A stretch of 64,000 bases of DNA from Atopostipes sp963558565 (lineage in GTDB: Bacteria > Bacillota > Bacilli > Lactobacillales > Carnobacteriaceae_A): assembly GCA_963558565.1 (NCBI GenBank), contig CAUWGX010000002.1, positions 124,001 through 188,000 on the forward strand. The letters run 5' to 3'. Under the pieces are notes generated by a model. The model made no database searches. It was not told the origin of the DNA and saw only the letters and a list, made by a program, of their open reading frames with translations. This document shows, one piece after another, positions 15,864 to 24,769 of this stretch; within the stretch, counting starts at the first letter, position 1; every line of letters begins with the position of its first letter. The position numbers and the translations under genes were made by a program.

Positions 15864-17039
15864 ATGCTTAGTAGTATCGCCTTAATCACTCTCGCTGGTA
15901 TTATCGTCAGTAGACTTAGTCAGAAAATGAAAATTCCCAGTCTGATTGGTTTAATTCTTGTAGGAATTTTAGTAGGTCCCTCGGTTTGTGATTGGTTAGA
16001 TCCTACCTTGTTAAATATTTCAGCAGATATCCGTCAAGTTGTTTTAATTATCATTTTGACGCGTGCGGGTTTGTCCTTAGATTTAAAAGAATTAAAGAAA
16101 GTAGGCCGTCCGGCAGTCCTTTTAAGTTTTGTCCCGGCAACTTTTGAAATTATTGGTGTCATGATTTTTGCGCCACTCTTTTTAGGTCTGAGTTTGGTTG
16201 AGTCTGCTCTTTTAGGAGCAGTTTTAGCGGCGGTATCCCCAGCAGTTGTTGCGCCTCGCATGATTACGCTTATTCAGGAAAAGTTTGGAACTAAAAAAGG
16301 GGTCCCTCAATTAATCTTAGCGGGATCCTCTGTTGATGATATTTACGCCCTTGTCTTATTCTCTTCTTTCTTGTCTCTAGCGCAAAGTGGAACGTTCAAT
16401 ATCGGCAGCTTTTTAGCTATTCCACTTTCGATTTTAACTGGCATTTTAATCGGGTTTCTTAGTGGTCACTTACTCTCTTTATTGTTTCAAACAGTTCAAT
16501 TCAACACGGTTACTCAAGTGCTTATTATGTTAAGTCTCTCTTTTAGTTTTGTAAGTTTTGAGGATTATTTTGTCAATATTCCTTTTTCGGGCATTTTAGC
16601 GGTCATGAGTATGGCAATTATTCTCTACCGTCAAATACCTCAAGAGTCTGAGAAAATCTCTGAAATTTATAACCAGTTATGGATTCCAGGTGAAATCTTT
16701 TTATTTGTATTAGTGGGTGCTTCTGTTAACGTACAATTCGCTTTTGCAGCAGGACTGACCCCTGTCTTCGTTATTTTACTTGCCCTGGCTGTTCGAATGA
16801 TCGGTGTTTGGGCAAGTTTAATCGGCACTCCTTTAAATTCACAAGAAAAGTTGTTTAGCTTGATCGCTTATTCGCCAAAGGCTACCGTACAAGCAGCCAT
16901 TGGAGGAATTCCATTAGCACTAGGCCTTCCGGCAGGAGAATTAATTTTAACTGTTTCTGTCCTAGCGATTCTCATTACCGCCCCTATTGGAGCTTTTGGA
17001 ATCGATAGCAGCTATAAGAAACTATTATCGGATGACTAA
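15864..17039 (+). CDS. CPA-type cation/proton antiporter, fluoride-riboswitch controlled
   Basis: 391 residues, about 12 membrane segments, cation:proton antiporter fold. LIGLILVGILVGPSV near the N-terminus is typical of the family. The conserved acidic site is in GSSVDDIYALVL. It lacks the C-terminal regulatory domain of longer CPA proteins. Fluoride riboswitches often control antiporters of this kind alongside Fluc and CLC-F channels, so a role in fluoride tolerance is well supported by context. Whether it moves fluoride itself or corrects pH and cation balance is unknown. The ribosome binding site is GGAAAGG. Confidence 0.88.
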   Translation: MLSSIALITLAGIIVSRLSQKMKIPSLIGLILVGILVGPSVCDWLDPTLLNISADIRQVVLIIILTRAGLSLDLKELKKVGRPAVLLSFVPATFEIIGVMIFAPLFLGLSLVESALLGAVLAAVSPAVVAPRMITLIQEKFGTKKGVPQLILAGSSVDDIYALVLFSSFLSLAQSGTFNIGSFLAIPLSILTGILIGFLSGHLLSLLFQTVQFNTVTQVLIMLSLSFSFVSFEDYFVNIPFSGILAVMSMAIILYRQIPQESEKISEIYNQLWIPGEIFLFVLVGASVNVQFAFAAGLTPVFVILLALAVRMIGVWASLIGTPLNSQEKLFSLIAYSPKATVQAAIGGIPLALGLPAGELILTVSVLAILITAPIGAFGIDSSYKKLLSDD

Positions 17040-17054
17040 TTTCTGTTCTTTTGA

Positions 17055-17150
17055 GGGCATTTGTCATTGTTTTAATTTATGGTGAATAATACTCGCTTCA
17101 TTCGTCAATATTTGGAATTTTGACAAAGGATCTCCGCTTCATTCGTCAAA
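17055..17150. repeat. Short intergenic motif array, 41-bp spacing
   Basis: CATTYGTCA occurs at 17058, 17099 and 17140, exactly 41 bp apart. The last two copies extend to CGCTTCATTCGTCA. The DNA between copies is unlike. On the minus strand the core reads TGACGAATGAAGCG, similar to the motif array at 34386-34548. There is no coding potential and no nearby cas gene. Confidence 0.6.
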
Positions 17151-17175
17151 GTTTCAAAGTGTGATGAATGACCCT

Positions 17176-17218
17176 AAAAAAGCAGACAAAAATAGATTTT
17201 TCTATTTCTGTCTGCTTT
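17176..17218. terminator. Bidirectional terminator
   Basis: AAAGCAGACA / TGTCTGCTTT stem extended by AAATAGA/TCTATTT, between the convergent antiporter and amidohydrolase genes. Confidence 0.87.
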
Positions 17219-17239
17219 CTTTTTATTGATCGATTGAAT

Positions 17240-18439
17240 TTAATTTAAATAATCCAGGGCTACTTGTACAAATGAGGCAGTTCCCATATAAAATAAAGAT
17301 TCATCGACATCAAATTTAGGATGATGATGTCCGTGGAAACTTCCTTCGATGTTTGCGGGATTTGATAAGAACAAGAAGGTTCCTGGCGCTTCATATAAGT
17401 AGTAAGAGAAATCCTCGCCACCCATTAACGGTTCTGCTAACTCGACCATTTTACCGGGAAACAGTGTTTCTAAAGACGCCACAATTTCCTGAGTTGCTTC
17501 GACATCATTTGTAACAGGAGGATATTTATAATCATAAGTCACGACACATTCGACACCAAAAGTTTCGCCAATTCCATTTGCAATCTGCTCCATTTTCTGA
17601 TGAATAAGTTCTCGTGTCTCGTCTGCTAACGCTCGAACTGTTCCTTCAATCTCTACGTTATCTGGAATAATATTTTGGTTAAAGCCACCATCCATTCTGG
17701 TAATGGATAAAACAGCCGGTTCCGTCGCTTTAATATTTCGGCTCTTAATAGTTTGCAGCGCGGTAATTAATTGCCCTGTTGCCATTATAGGATCTTGCGA
17801 ATTTTCAGGATATGCTCCATGATACCCTTTCCCTTTAATTTCAATTAAAAATCGATCCATAGAAGCCATCATAGGACCAGCTTTATAACCAATCGTTTCT
17901 TTAGGAATCGAAGGATCAATATGCCCTTCATGAAAGCCCATGATTCGTGTAACTTTTGGCTCTTCCATCACGCCTTCTTGAATCATAGGTTCAGCGCCTC
18001 CAGGATATTCTTCTCCTGGTTGGAAAATCAACTTTACTTGACCAGAAAAATGTTCACGCTGAGCTTGTAATATTTTGGCAGCCCCGAGTAACATCGCTGT
18101 ATGGCCATCGTGTCCACAAGCATGCATATTTTCATTTAATGAGGCGAAAGGTAAGCCCGTCTCTTCTTTTATAGGAAGCCCATCCATGTCGGCTCGAAAT
18201 GCGAGTACTTTTTCAGTGGCTTCGCCTTCTTTTGTTCCAGTTATAATGGCTTCAATACCGTTCCCATCAACATAAGAAGCATCATACTCAATCCCTAAAT
18301 CGTCAAGGACTTCCGTCACATAAGCGACTGTTTTCGGTAAACTTAACCCTATCTCCGGGATCTGGTGTAAATCTCGACGCCATTTGACAATATCTTCTTC
18401 TACTGATTTTGCGAGTTGCGTTGCATTTAATTGTGTCAT
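17240..18439 (-). CDS. M20 amidohydrolase (N-acyl-amino-acid/hippurate hydrolase type)
   Basis: 399 residues. Motifs are HACGHDGHTAMLLGAA (metal), FQPGEEYPGGAEPM (catalytic Glu) and PLMGGEDFSYYL. It is distinct from the amidohydrolase at 14356-15540. It is the last gene of a T-box-controlled operon with two membrane proteins, spaced 15 and 9 bp apart. A pathway of uptake of an acylated amino acid or peptide followed by hydrolysis is a reasonable inference. Confidence 0.9.
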   Translation of the reverse strand: MTQLNATQLAKSVEEDIVKWRRDLHQIPEIGLSLPKTVAYVTEVLDDLGIEYDASYVDGNGIEAIITGTKEGEATEKVLAFRADMDGLPIKEETGLPFASLNENMHACGHDGHTAMLLGAAKILQAQREHFSGQVKLIFQPGEEYPGGAEPMIQEGVMEEPKVTRIMGFHEGHIDPSIPKETIGYKAGPMMASMDRFLIEIKGKGYHGAYPENSQDPIMATGQLITALQTIKSRNIKATEPAVLSITRMDGGFNQNIIPDNVEIEGTVRALADETRELIHQKMEQIANGIGETFGVECVVTYDYKYPPVTNDVEATQEIVASLETLFPGKMVELAEPLMGGEDFSYYLYEAPGTFLFLSNPANIEGSFHGHHHPKFDVDESLFYMGTASFVQVALDYLN

Positions 18440-18454
18440 TTATAACTCCTCTTT

Positions 18455-18910
18455 CTAAAATATTCTAAATAAGACTTCTGATAAAACCACACAAGCAAGT
18501 ACGGTCCCAATAATCACTAAGAGGGAGACGATGACTCCTTTATAACCGATTTTTTTGAAGGCCGGCCAGTCTTTTCCAATGGTCACGCCAGCATAAGCTA
18601 AAACAGGCGTACATAAAGCAAGCAGACTGACCTGCTCAACTGATTGCATCACTGTTTCCGCAATCGGCGAGAAAGGTAAACAAGCTACAATCGCTAGGGT
18701 TGAAATATAAGCTACTGCCGGTAATTCAAAAGGTAACATTTCTTTAATCATAAAACCTAATAAAGTAAAAATTACCAGCCAAAGCATTCCTTCAAAACTC
18801 TCATTAAAGGTTGCTCCATAGCCAATCATATTGCCGATTAGGGCGATACCTCCCGTTATAATTAAGACAATGACCCAATCTAAGGCCTGTGATAAATGTA
18901 TTCTTTTCAT
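18455..18910 (-). CDS. Membrane protein (151 aa), probable partner of the DUF3100-like protein
   Basis: Five hydrophobic segments, starting WVIVLIITGGIALIGNMIGY, with short polar loops. It resembles half of a larger transporter. It lies 9 bp after the DUF3100-like gene and 15 bp before the amidohydrolase, so the three are almost certainly co-transcribed. I infer that the two membrane proteins form one transport complex. No characterised homologue is recognised. Confidence 0.72.
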   Translation of the reverse strand: MKRIHLSQALDWVIVLIITGGIALIGNMIGYGATFNESFEGMLWLVIFTLLGFMIKEMLPFELPAVAYISTLAIVACLPFSPIAETVMQSVEQVSLLALCTPVLAYAGVTIGKDWPAFKKIGYKGVIVSLLVIIGTVLACVVLSEVLFRIF

Positions 18911-18919
18911 GTCTTCCTC

Positions 18920-19717
18920 CTACTCCTTACTTTTTTTGCGCGTGAACCAACTATATGCTTTTTCGGTCAAAGGCAAACCAATAAACATTGCAATATAAAT
19001 ATTAATTACCGACGAAATAAGATTCGATATTGCCGCATAAGCTTCCAGTTCCGTTGCGATTTCTGGGAATTGTTCAAGCAGAGTTCCTAATCCACCGACC
19101 ATCATAGACGCCGAACCAATCCCCGTCGCCAGCGCTAAAGATTTCGGTGAAATAAAAGGTATTTCTGCTAAAACAGAAATTAAAAAACTGACCACAACGA
19201 CACCAAAAATCGTTCCCACAATATAATTCGTCATGACGCCTCGAAATTCAGGGGACTCTCCCCCATATTTTTCAGAAACTAAAGTCAAGTTTGCTTCTCG
19301 ACTCACTCCAAAGGTCATCCCTATGGCTTCTCGGCGTAAACCTAGGAGCATGGCGATTGGTAAACCTAAGATAAACGAAAAGCCGCCTCCTAAGTTTTGT
19401 AAAGTCACGGCCGCACCGGCTTGAAGAACCTCTTCAATCGCTGCACCACTTGAGACACCTAATTTAGCGATTAACAATCCACCCGCTAACGCCATCATTT
19501 GCGAAGCATTTTTTGTATTTCGTTCTGTAATGATTTTTTGTTGTGGAATTAAATAAAAAATCGTCATCAGGACCATTGAGAATATAAGCGGCGCTAAAGT
19601 AAATGAAAACCGCCCTAACGGAATGGTCTGTGAACCAATCAGCTCCGCAATAACTGTAAAAATCAGTACCATGATGTGTAAACGATAATCTTTCCAGATT
19701 GGTTGTCTTTCTTCCAT
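18920..19717 (-). CDS. DUF3100-like multipass membrane protein
   Basis: 265 residues with about seven membrane segments. Features include PLGRFSFTLAPLIFSMV near the N-terminus, a Gly-rich NLGGGFSFILGLPIAMLLGL, and GIGSASMMVGGLGTL. The pattern fits the uncharacterised DUF3100 membrane family. It is the first gene after a T-box leader, so its expression should respond to the uncharged level of one tRNA, as expected for an amino-acid-related transporter. The ribosome binding site is GGAGGGATAAAAG. Confidence 0.76.
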   Translation of the reverse strand: MEERQPIWKDYRLHIMVLIFTVIAELIGSQTIPLGRFSFTLAPLIFSMVLMTIFYLIPQQKIITERNTKNASQMMALAGGLLIAKLGVSSGAAIEEVLQAGAAVTLQNLGGGFSFILGLPIAMLLGLRREAIGMTFGVSREANLTLVSEKYGGESPEFRGVMTNYIVGTIFGVVVVSFLISVLAEIPFISPKSLALATGIGSASMMVGGLGTLLEQFPEIATELEAYAAISNLISSVINIYIAMFIGLPLTEKAYSWFTRKKSKE

Positions 19718-19737
19718 CTTTTATCCCTCCATAAAAT

Positions 19738-20015
19738 AAAAAAAGTCCCTTTGCCCAACAAAAGATCGTTGGACAAAGGGACGAAATTTTCGTGTTCCAC
19801 CCTAATTTATGTTATTTTTGCAAATAACACCTCTACGGTATCAAATTTAATACCCGGCAAGGTAACGGTTGCTCCCGTTTGTATAGCATTCCTATACAAA
19901 AAACTCCGAAATGGATTTCGCTTATACCATTATATCCGTTTCCACCCGCCGGACTCTCTACGATAATTCACGTATAAGCTACTCTTTTCTTCTACGTTTG
20001 AATGATTTATTTAAG
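19738..20015 (-). promoter_or_regulatory. T-box leader (tRNA-sensing riboswitch) with terminator
   Basis: Reading leftwards from about 20015, a long stem I is closed by GCTTATAC/GTATAAGC. Further on is the T-box sequence AGGGTGGAACACG (19791-19804) and then a terminator, GTCCCTTTG.CCAAC / GTTGG.CAAAGGGAC, with a T run (19736-19782). The T-box bulge is UGGA, which would pair with a tRNA whose discriminator is U73, in Gram-positives typically glycine or cysteine. The specifier codon is not resolved with confidence; GGT is one candidate at the stem I base. Confidence 0.9.
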
Positions 20016-20019
20016 AACT

Positions 20020-20048
20020 ATCCTACCTCGAATTCTTTCCATTGTCAA
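20020..20048 (-). promoter_or_regulatory. Promoter of the T-box operon
   Basis: TTGACA (20043-20048), a 17-bp spacer and TAGGAT (20020-20025) on the minus strand. Confidence 0.78.
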
Positions 20049-20169
20049 ACCGATTCCTCATTTTCCTCATCATAAATTCATTATAAAAAGAATTTATCGC
20101 ATTTTAACATCGAAAGCTCCTCTTTTTTTTAGTAGTTACGAGATACTTTATTTAATAAAAAGGAGAAAA

Positions 20170-20973
20170 ATCATCCAAACAAAAATCTGGGCAAACCGTC
20201 GAGCTAGTGCTACTTATATTAAAAATACACTCGCCGCTTTTGATGAGGCCATCAAAATAGGCAGCGATGGCATTGAGTTGGATGTACAGCGAACAAAAGA
20301 TGGAAAGTTAGTCGTCTTTCATGATGAAAATCTAAAGCGCTTAACCAACAGCCAACAATTTGTTTGGGAACTCTCTTGGCAAGAGATCCAAGCACTCATT
20401 CTTTCGACTAAAAATAAAAAGCAAAATTTCACAAATATGAGCAGCACAAAAATACCCAGCTTAGAAGAAGACTTAAATTATATAAAAGGGACGGGACTTG
20501 TAGTGAATATTGAACTTAAAAATAGTATTCACCCTTATCCTAATCTGGAGCAAGAAGTAGCCGATTTAGTCCATAAAACAAAGCTGCAGGAACAAGTGCT
20601 CTATAGCTCATTCAATCATGTTTCAATACACAAAATGGCACAGTTAGTAGGAGAAAAGTACTGTGGTCTTTTAACCTCTGATATTCAATTTAAACCTATA
20701 GATTATTTAAAAAAGGTCGGTGTCAAAGCCTATCATTCGGCACTTAATAGTCTGTACAGTCAAGAATTAGCCAAAAAATGCCAAGAAAATCATTTCAAAG
20801 ACCACGTCTGGACCGTCGATCAGGAAGCTCATATTTATGCTGCTTTATTACTTGGTGTCGACGCTCTGATTACAAACCATCCAGAAAAAGCTCTCAAATT
20901 ACGTCAACAATTTCAAGCAGATGACAGCAAGAAAGCAACCGAAAGCATGCAAACACTTGGTTTAAATTTCTAA
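20170..20973 (+). pseudogene. Decaying glycerophosphodiester phosphodiesterase
   Basis: The body is clearly GDPD family: GSDGIELDVQRTKDGKLVVF, HDENLKRLTN, VVNIELKN, and a C-terminal VWTVD with LITNHPEKA. The N-terminal catalytic motif, normally AHRGAS, reads ANRRAS, so the catalytic His is Asn and the Gly is Arg. An AAGGAG ribosome binding site at 20160 is followed by ATCATCCAA where an ATG is expected, so the start codon seems lost. The frame continues about 56 codons upstream, but that part overlaps the T-box promoter and leader and is not protein-like. It is followed 7 bp later by a broken MFS gene. Confidence 0.72.
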
Positions 20974-20980
20974 GGGGAGG

Positions 20981-22206
20981 ATGACATATGAAGGAGAAAA
21001 AGAAAAATACTTTTTAAATTACCCGCAAATTTTACTGATTGGTTTTGGATTTCTCGCAAGTAGTCTCGCTTGGGCGATTTATAATTCCCAAGTACCGTTG
21101 ATGTTAAGTGAGCGCTTCTTTTTAAGCGGCACACTGATTGGAACGATTATAACTATTGATAATTTTTTCGGGGTTATTTTCCAACCCTTAATCGGAGCAT
21201 GGAGTGATAATACTCGAACCCGTTTTGGACGCCCAATGCCTTGGATTTTATTCGGTCTCCCGGTTTGTGAGCGCTTATTCGCGTTGATATCCCCTCCGCA
21301 GCGAAGCGAACGGTATCATCAATATGATGGGTGGAGTCAGCTCCATCATCGCTTTTTTCTTGGCGATATTTTATCAGATATTCGTCCTGATAAATTTCAC
21401 GCTTTCTTGATGGCTACTTTAGTGATGGTCTTTGCTTTAATTATTTTGTTTCTTTTTATCCGAGAACCTACTGCTTTACGTTTCAAAATGGAAAATAAAC
21501 TTCCTATTCGAGACACGCTGGCGAATCGGTGGAGTCAAAAATCTCGTGAAGACCTTGCAGCTTATCATGGGGATATGGAAGAAAGTAATGACAAAAAACA
21601 ACGAAGCTTGACGGCTTTTCTAGCCTTATCCCGAGCAGAGAAAACGAGTTTAGTTGCGCTCCTTTTTGCCATCTTTGCTTGGTTCTTAAGCTATAACGCT
21701 ATTGAAACCTTTTTTACACTCTATGCTAGAAATACGTACAGCATCACCGGTGGACAAGCCACCATGATGCTTACAGGATTTTCCTTAACCTTTTTAATTT
21801 TCGCTGTCCCCGCTGGTTTACTGACTCAGAAAATTGGTCGCAAAAGAACCATTTTAATTGGTTTAATCGGAATTATTGTCCTCTTCCTCCCATCCTCGCT
21901 CGAACAAGTCAGTGGTTAGTGCAAGTGCTATTTATTGCGGGTGGTACTTGTTGGTCTTGTATTAATATCAATTCGCTCCCAATGGTGTTAGAGTTTTCTG
22001 CTGACCAGTCCGGCAATTCCTTCACTGGTTACTACTATTTATTTTCATTTACAGCGGCAATTGTTAGCCCTATTACTTACGATGCGATCCAAAATTATTT
22101 TAAAACAGAAGGGTTGCTCTTCTTTTCTGTTATTTGTTTTACTCTCGCGCTCATCAGTATGGTTTTTGTCAAACACGGAGATAGCGAAGAGATAATAAAC
22201 GCTTAA
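20981..22206 (+). pseudogene. Frameshifted and deleted MFS transporter (GPH/SLC45-like)
   Basis: The start is sound: GGGGAGG ribosome binding site, then membrane segments and the MFS motif AWSDNTRTRFGRPMPW. After GLPVC, about a hundred expected residues are missing. A stretch that should read EANGIINMMGGVSSIIAFFL is present in another frame (about 21307-21366). The frame then returns at DIRPDKFHAFLMATLVM. Near 21900 a second shift separates the last segment, TGYYYLFSFTAAIVSPI. At least three lesions rule out a working transporter. It probably formed an operon with the decayed GDPD gene. Confidence 0.85.
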
Positions 22207-22225
22207 ATGTTTCCTATAAACAACA

Positions 22226-22265
22226 AAAGCGTTAAAATTTCCAAAAAGGAATATTTTAACGCTTT
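22226..22265. terminator. Bidirectional terminator
   Basis: AAAGCGTTAAAAT / ATTTTAACGCTTT stem between the MFS remnant and the leftward PTS operon. Confidence 0.85.
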
Positions 22266-22276
22266 GATTTATTATT

Positions 22277-23266
22277 TTAAATAGAAGCTTTCTCTGATTT
22301 TATTTTAAATTTTAATGGTTCTCTATTTAAATACCGAATAGATTCTTCTACCATTACCTGAGCCAGTCTTTCACGTTCTGTTCCTAAGCTTCCTGCCATA
22401 TGAGGAGTTAAAATAACATTCCCTAATTTATACAATTTAGAGTCTTTCTCAGGTGGCTCTGGATCTGTTACATCCAATATAGCAGTGATATCTTTTCTTT
22501 TTTGAAGTACCTCTATCATTTCTTTTTCATTCACGATAGCCCCGCGAGCAGTATTTATAAAAATTGCATGCTTCTTCATTACAGAAAACAACTCTTTATT
22601 TATCATATTAGTCGTCTCACTAGTTAATGGCGCATGAAGAGAAATGAGATCTGCTTTTAAAAAGATATCTTTTAAATTAGCTTTTTGGACACCATACTGA
22701 TTACATATTTCTTCAGAAACATAAGGATCATAGAGAAGAATATCATAATTAAAACCCTTTAAATACTTAATAACTTCTTTCCCTACTTCACTCAGCGAAA
22801 TAAGTCCGATTGTTTTTCTGTAATTTCCGACCCAAGGTTGATTTTTACTATTAAAATCTTGGTTTTCTTTAACTGACCTCACCATATTCCATCCACCTTT
22901 TAAAGAAAATAAAATTTGAGATAAGGTATATTCTGCTACTGGTATTGTATTTATCGTTTTGGCAGTGGATACTTGAATTCCTCTATCCCATACGGATTGA
23001 GATATTAAATGGTTAACGTCTCCTGCTGCATAAAAAATATACTTTAGACGAGGAAATTTACTCAATAACTCTTCATCAAAGTAAGGAGCTCCCCATGTAG
23101 TAAATAAAATATCTGCTTTTTTCAGAGTATTAGAATGATTTTCTAGATCAATTTCTATTATGGGTTCCATTAATAGATTATGATATTTAGAAATTTTCTC
23201 GATCATTCTGTGAGTAAAGACCTCTGTATATTTTTCTTTATTTTTTAAAACTAATGCATTCATCAT
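22277..23266 (-). CDS. D-isomer-specific 2-hydroxyacid dehydrogenase-family protein
   Basis: 329 residues. The catalytic trio is present: Arg in INTARGAIV, Glu in DPEPPEKD and His in LTPHMAGS. The dinucleotide-binding loop, usually GxGxxG, reads GLISLSEVG and is therefore divergent. The family reduces 2-keto acids or oxidises hydroxyacids with NAD(P). It is the last gene of the PTS operon, 12 bp after the beta-glucosidase. Its substrate is unknown and its place in a sugar operon is unexplained. Confidence 0.86.
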   Translation of the reverse strand: MMNALVLKNKEKYTEVFTHRMIEKISKYHNLLMEPIIEIDLENHSNTLKKADILFTTWGAPYFDEELLSKFPRLKYIFYAAGDVNHLISQSVWDRGIQVSTAKTINTIPVAEYTLSQILFSLKGGWNMVRSVKENQDFNSKNQPWVGNYRKTIGLISLSEVGKEVIKYLKGFNYDILLYDPYVSEEICNQYGVQKANLKDIFLKADLISLHAPLTSETTNMINKELFSVMKKHAIFINTARGAIVNEKEMIEVLQKRKDITAILDVTDPEPPEKDSKLYKLGNVILTPHMAGSLGTERERLAQVMVEESIRYLNREPLKFKIKSEKASI

Positions 23267-23277
23267 ACTATAACACC

Positions 23278-24744
23278 CTATATTTCATTATCCCAAAGTG
23301 TCTTTCCGTCTGAATCAATAACTTTTTGATACCAGTAGTAACTATCTTTCTTGTAACGATCCAAAGTTGGATTTTCATTATCTTCTGATTGATCAATGTA
23401 CACAAGACCATATCTTTTTTGATAACCATTTAACCAACTTAACAAATCGGTAAATGACCACGAACAATAAGCTAAAATTTCTGATCCTTCATCAATAGCT
23501 TTCTTAACTTCCTTTAAATGATCTCTCAAGTATTCAATGCGATACGTGTCTTTTATTGAATTGTCTTCTTCAAGTTTATCAAACGCACCCAAACCATTTT
23601 CAGAAATGATAATCGGTAGATCATATCGACTAGTGATTTCACGGCAAGCTACACGTAAACCCACTGGATCAATTGACCAATCCCAGTCTGTAGTGGGCAA
23701 GTGAGGATTCAAGGGTGTCTTATAAAGTCCTGGTATTCCTTTTATTTTAGAAGTCCCTTTTTCTCCAGATCGCGTTTCTTTGCCTGAAGAAGTAATACCA
23801 TCTTTAGGGTTATAGGCAATAGTATCTGTTCGATAATAATTGACACCTATAAAATCAATTTTACTTGCAGCAGATTCTAATAACTCCATATCCCCATCTG
23901 CAATTTCAGGATGTTCATTACGTTCTTTTAAATATTTCATAGCTAGTTTTGGATATCGACCGTATCCATAAACATCTAACCACCAATAATTATTCATATA
24001 ATCGAAATGTTGTTTAGCTAAATAGTCTTTTGGTCTACTTTCTGCTGTATAACTTGGATGAAAATTAAAACTTGGTCCGACCATTCCATCTGGGATAATT
24101 TCATGGAATCTTTCCACCGCTCTCGCATGAGCTAAAAACGCATGATGATTTACTTGATAGTGCATTTTTGTTTCATTTTCTAAACCTGGGGGATGCTCTC
24201 CGTTTAACCATCCTGAACGAGTAAATACATTTTGCTCGTTTAATGTAATCCAATACTTTACTTTTTCTCCGAATCGCTCAAATAAAGTGACTACATATTT
24301 CTCAAAATCTTCCACGATTTGTCGATTTTCCCAGCCTCTATATGCTTCTTGCAAATATGCTGGAAGATCCCAATGAAAGACAGTTACCATTGGTTGAATA
24401 TCATTTTCTACTAACAAATCAATAATATTTTGATAAAATTGAATTCCCTCTTCATTAATTTCGTCCATGCTATTTGGATAAATTCTTGACCATGCAATGG
24501 AGAAACGATAAGTTTTCAAGCCTAATTCTGCCATCAACTGGATATCTTCTTTAAATCGATGGTAATGATCTACAGCAACTTTTCCAGTAGTCCCTTTATA
24601 TGTTTTTCCTGGTATTTCAACAAATTCATCCCAAACAGAAGGAGATTTTCCACCTTCATTCCAACCGCCTTCGATTTGATAGGCTGCTGAAGCACTTCCC
24701 CACAGAAAATCTTTAGGAAATGTCTTCATATAATTTTCTAACAA
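23278..24744 (-). CDS. GH1 6-phospho-beta-glucosidase
   Basis: About 488 residues. The GH1 opening FPKDFLWGSASAAYQIEGGW, acid/base Glu in ITLNEQ and nucleophile Glu in IISENGLG are all present. The enzyme splits phosphorylated beta-glucosides imported by the adjacent PTS. The start is uncertain: a TTG at 24744 has AAAGGTGAG at the right distance, while ATGs at 24765 and 24729 have weaker sites. Downstream of IIC in the operon. Confidence 0.93.
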   Translation of the reverse strand: MLENYMKTFPKDFLWGSASAAYQIEGGWNEGGKSPSVWDEFVEIPGKTYKGTTGKVAVDHYHRFKEDIQLMAELGLKTYRFSIAWSRIYPNSMDEINEEGIQFYQNIIDLLVENDIQPMVTVFHWDLPAYLQEAYRGWENRQIVEDFEKYVVTLFERFGEKVKYWITLNEQNVFTRSGWLNGEHPPGLENETKMHYQVNHHAFLAHARAVERFHEIIPDGMVGPSFNFHPSYTAESRPKDYLAKQHFDYMNNYWWLDVYGYGRYPKLAMKYLKERNEHPEIADGDMELLESAASKIDFIGVNYYRTDTIAYNPKDGITSSGKETRSGEKGTSKIKGIPGLYKTPLNPHLPTTDWDWSIDPVGLRVACREITSRYDLPIIISENGLGAFDKLEEDNSIKDTYRIEYLRDHLKEVKKAIDEGSEILAYCSWSFTDLLSWLNGYQKRYGLVYIDQSEDNENPTLDRYKKDSYYWYQKVIDSDGKTLWDNEI

Positions 24745-24769
24745 TATACTCACCTTTCTTTTCATTCTT

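Noticed and set aside
20002..20169. N-terminal extension of the GDPD frame
   Set aside because: It coincides with the divergent T-box promoter and leader; the peptide is basic and hydrophobic noise, and GDPD homology starts only after it.
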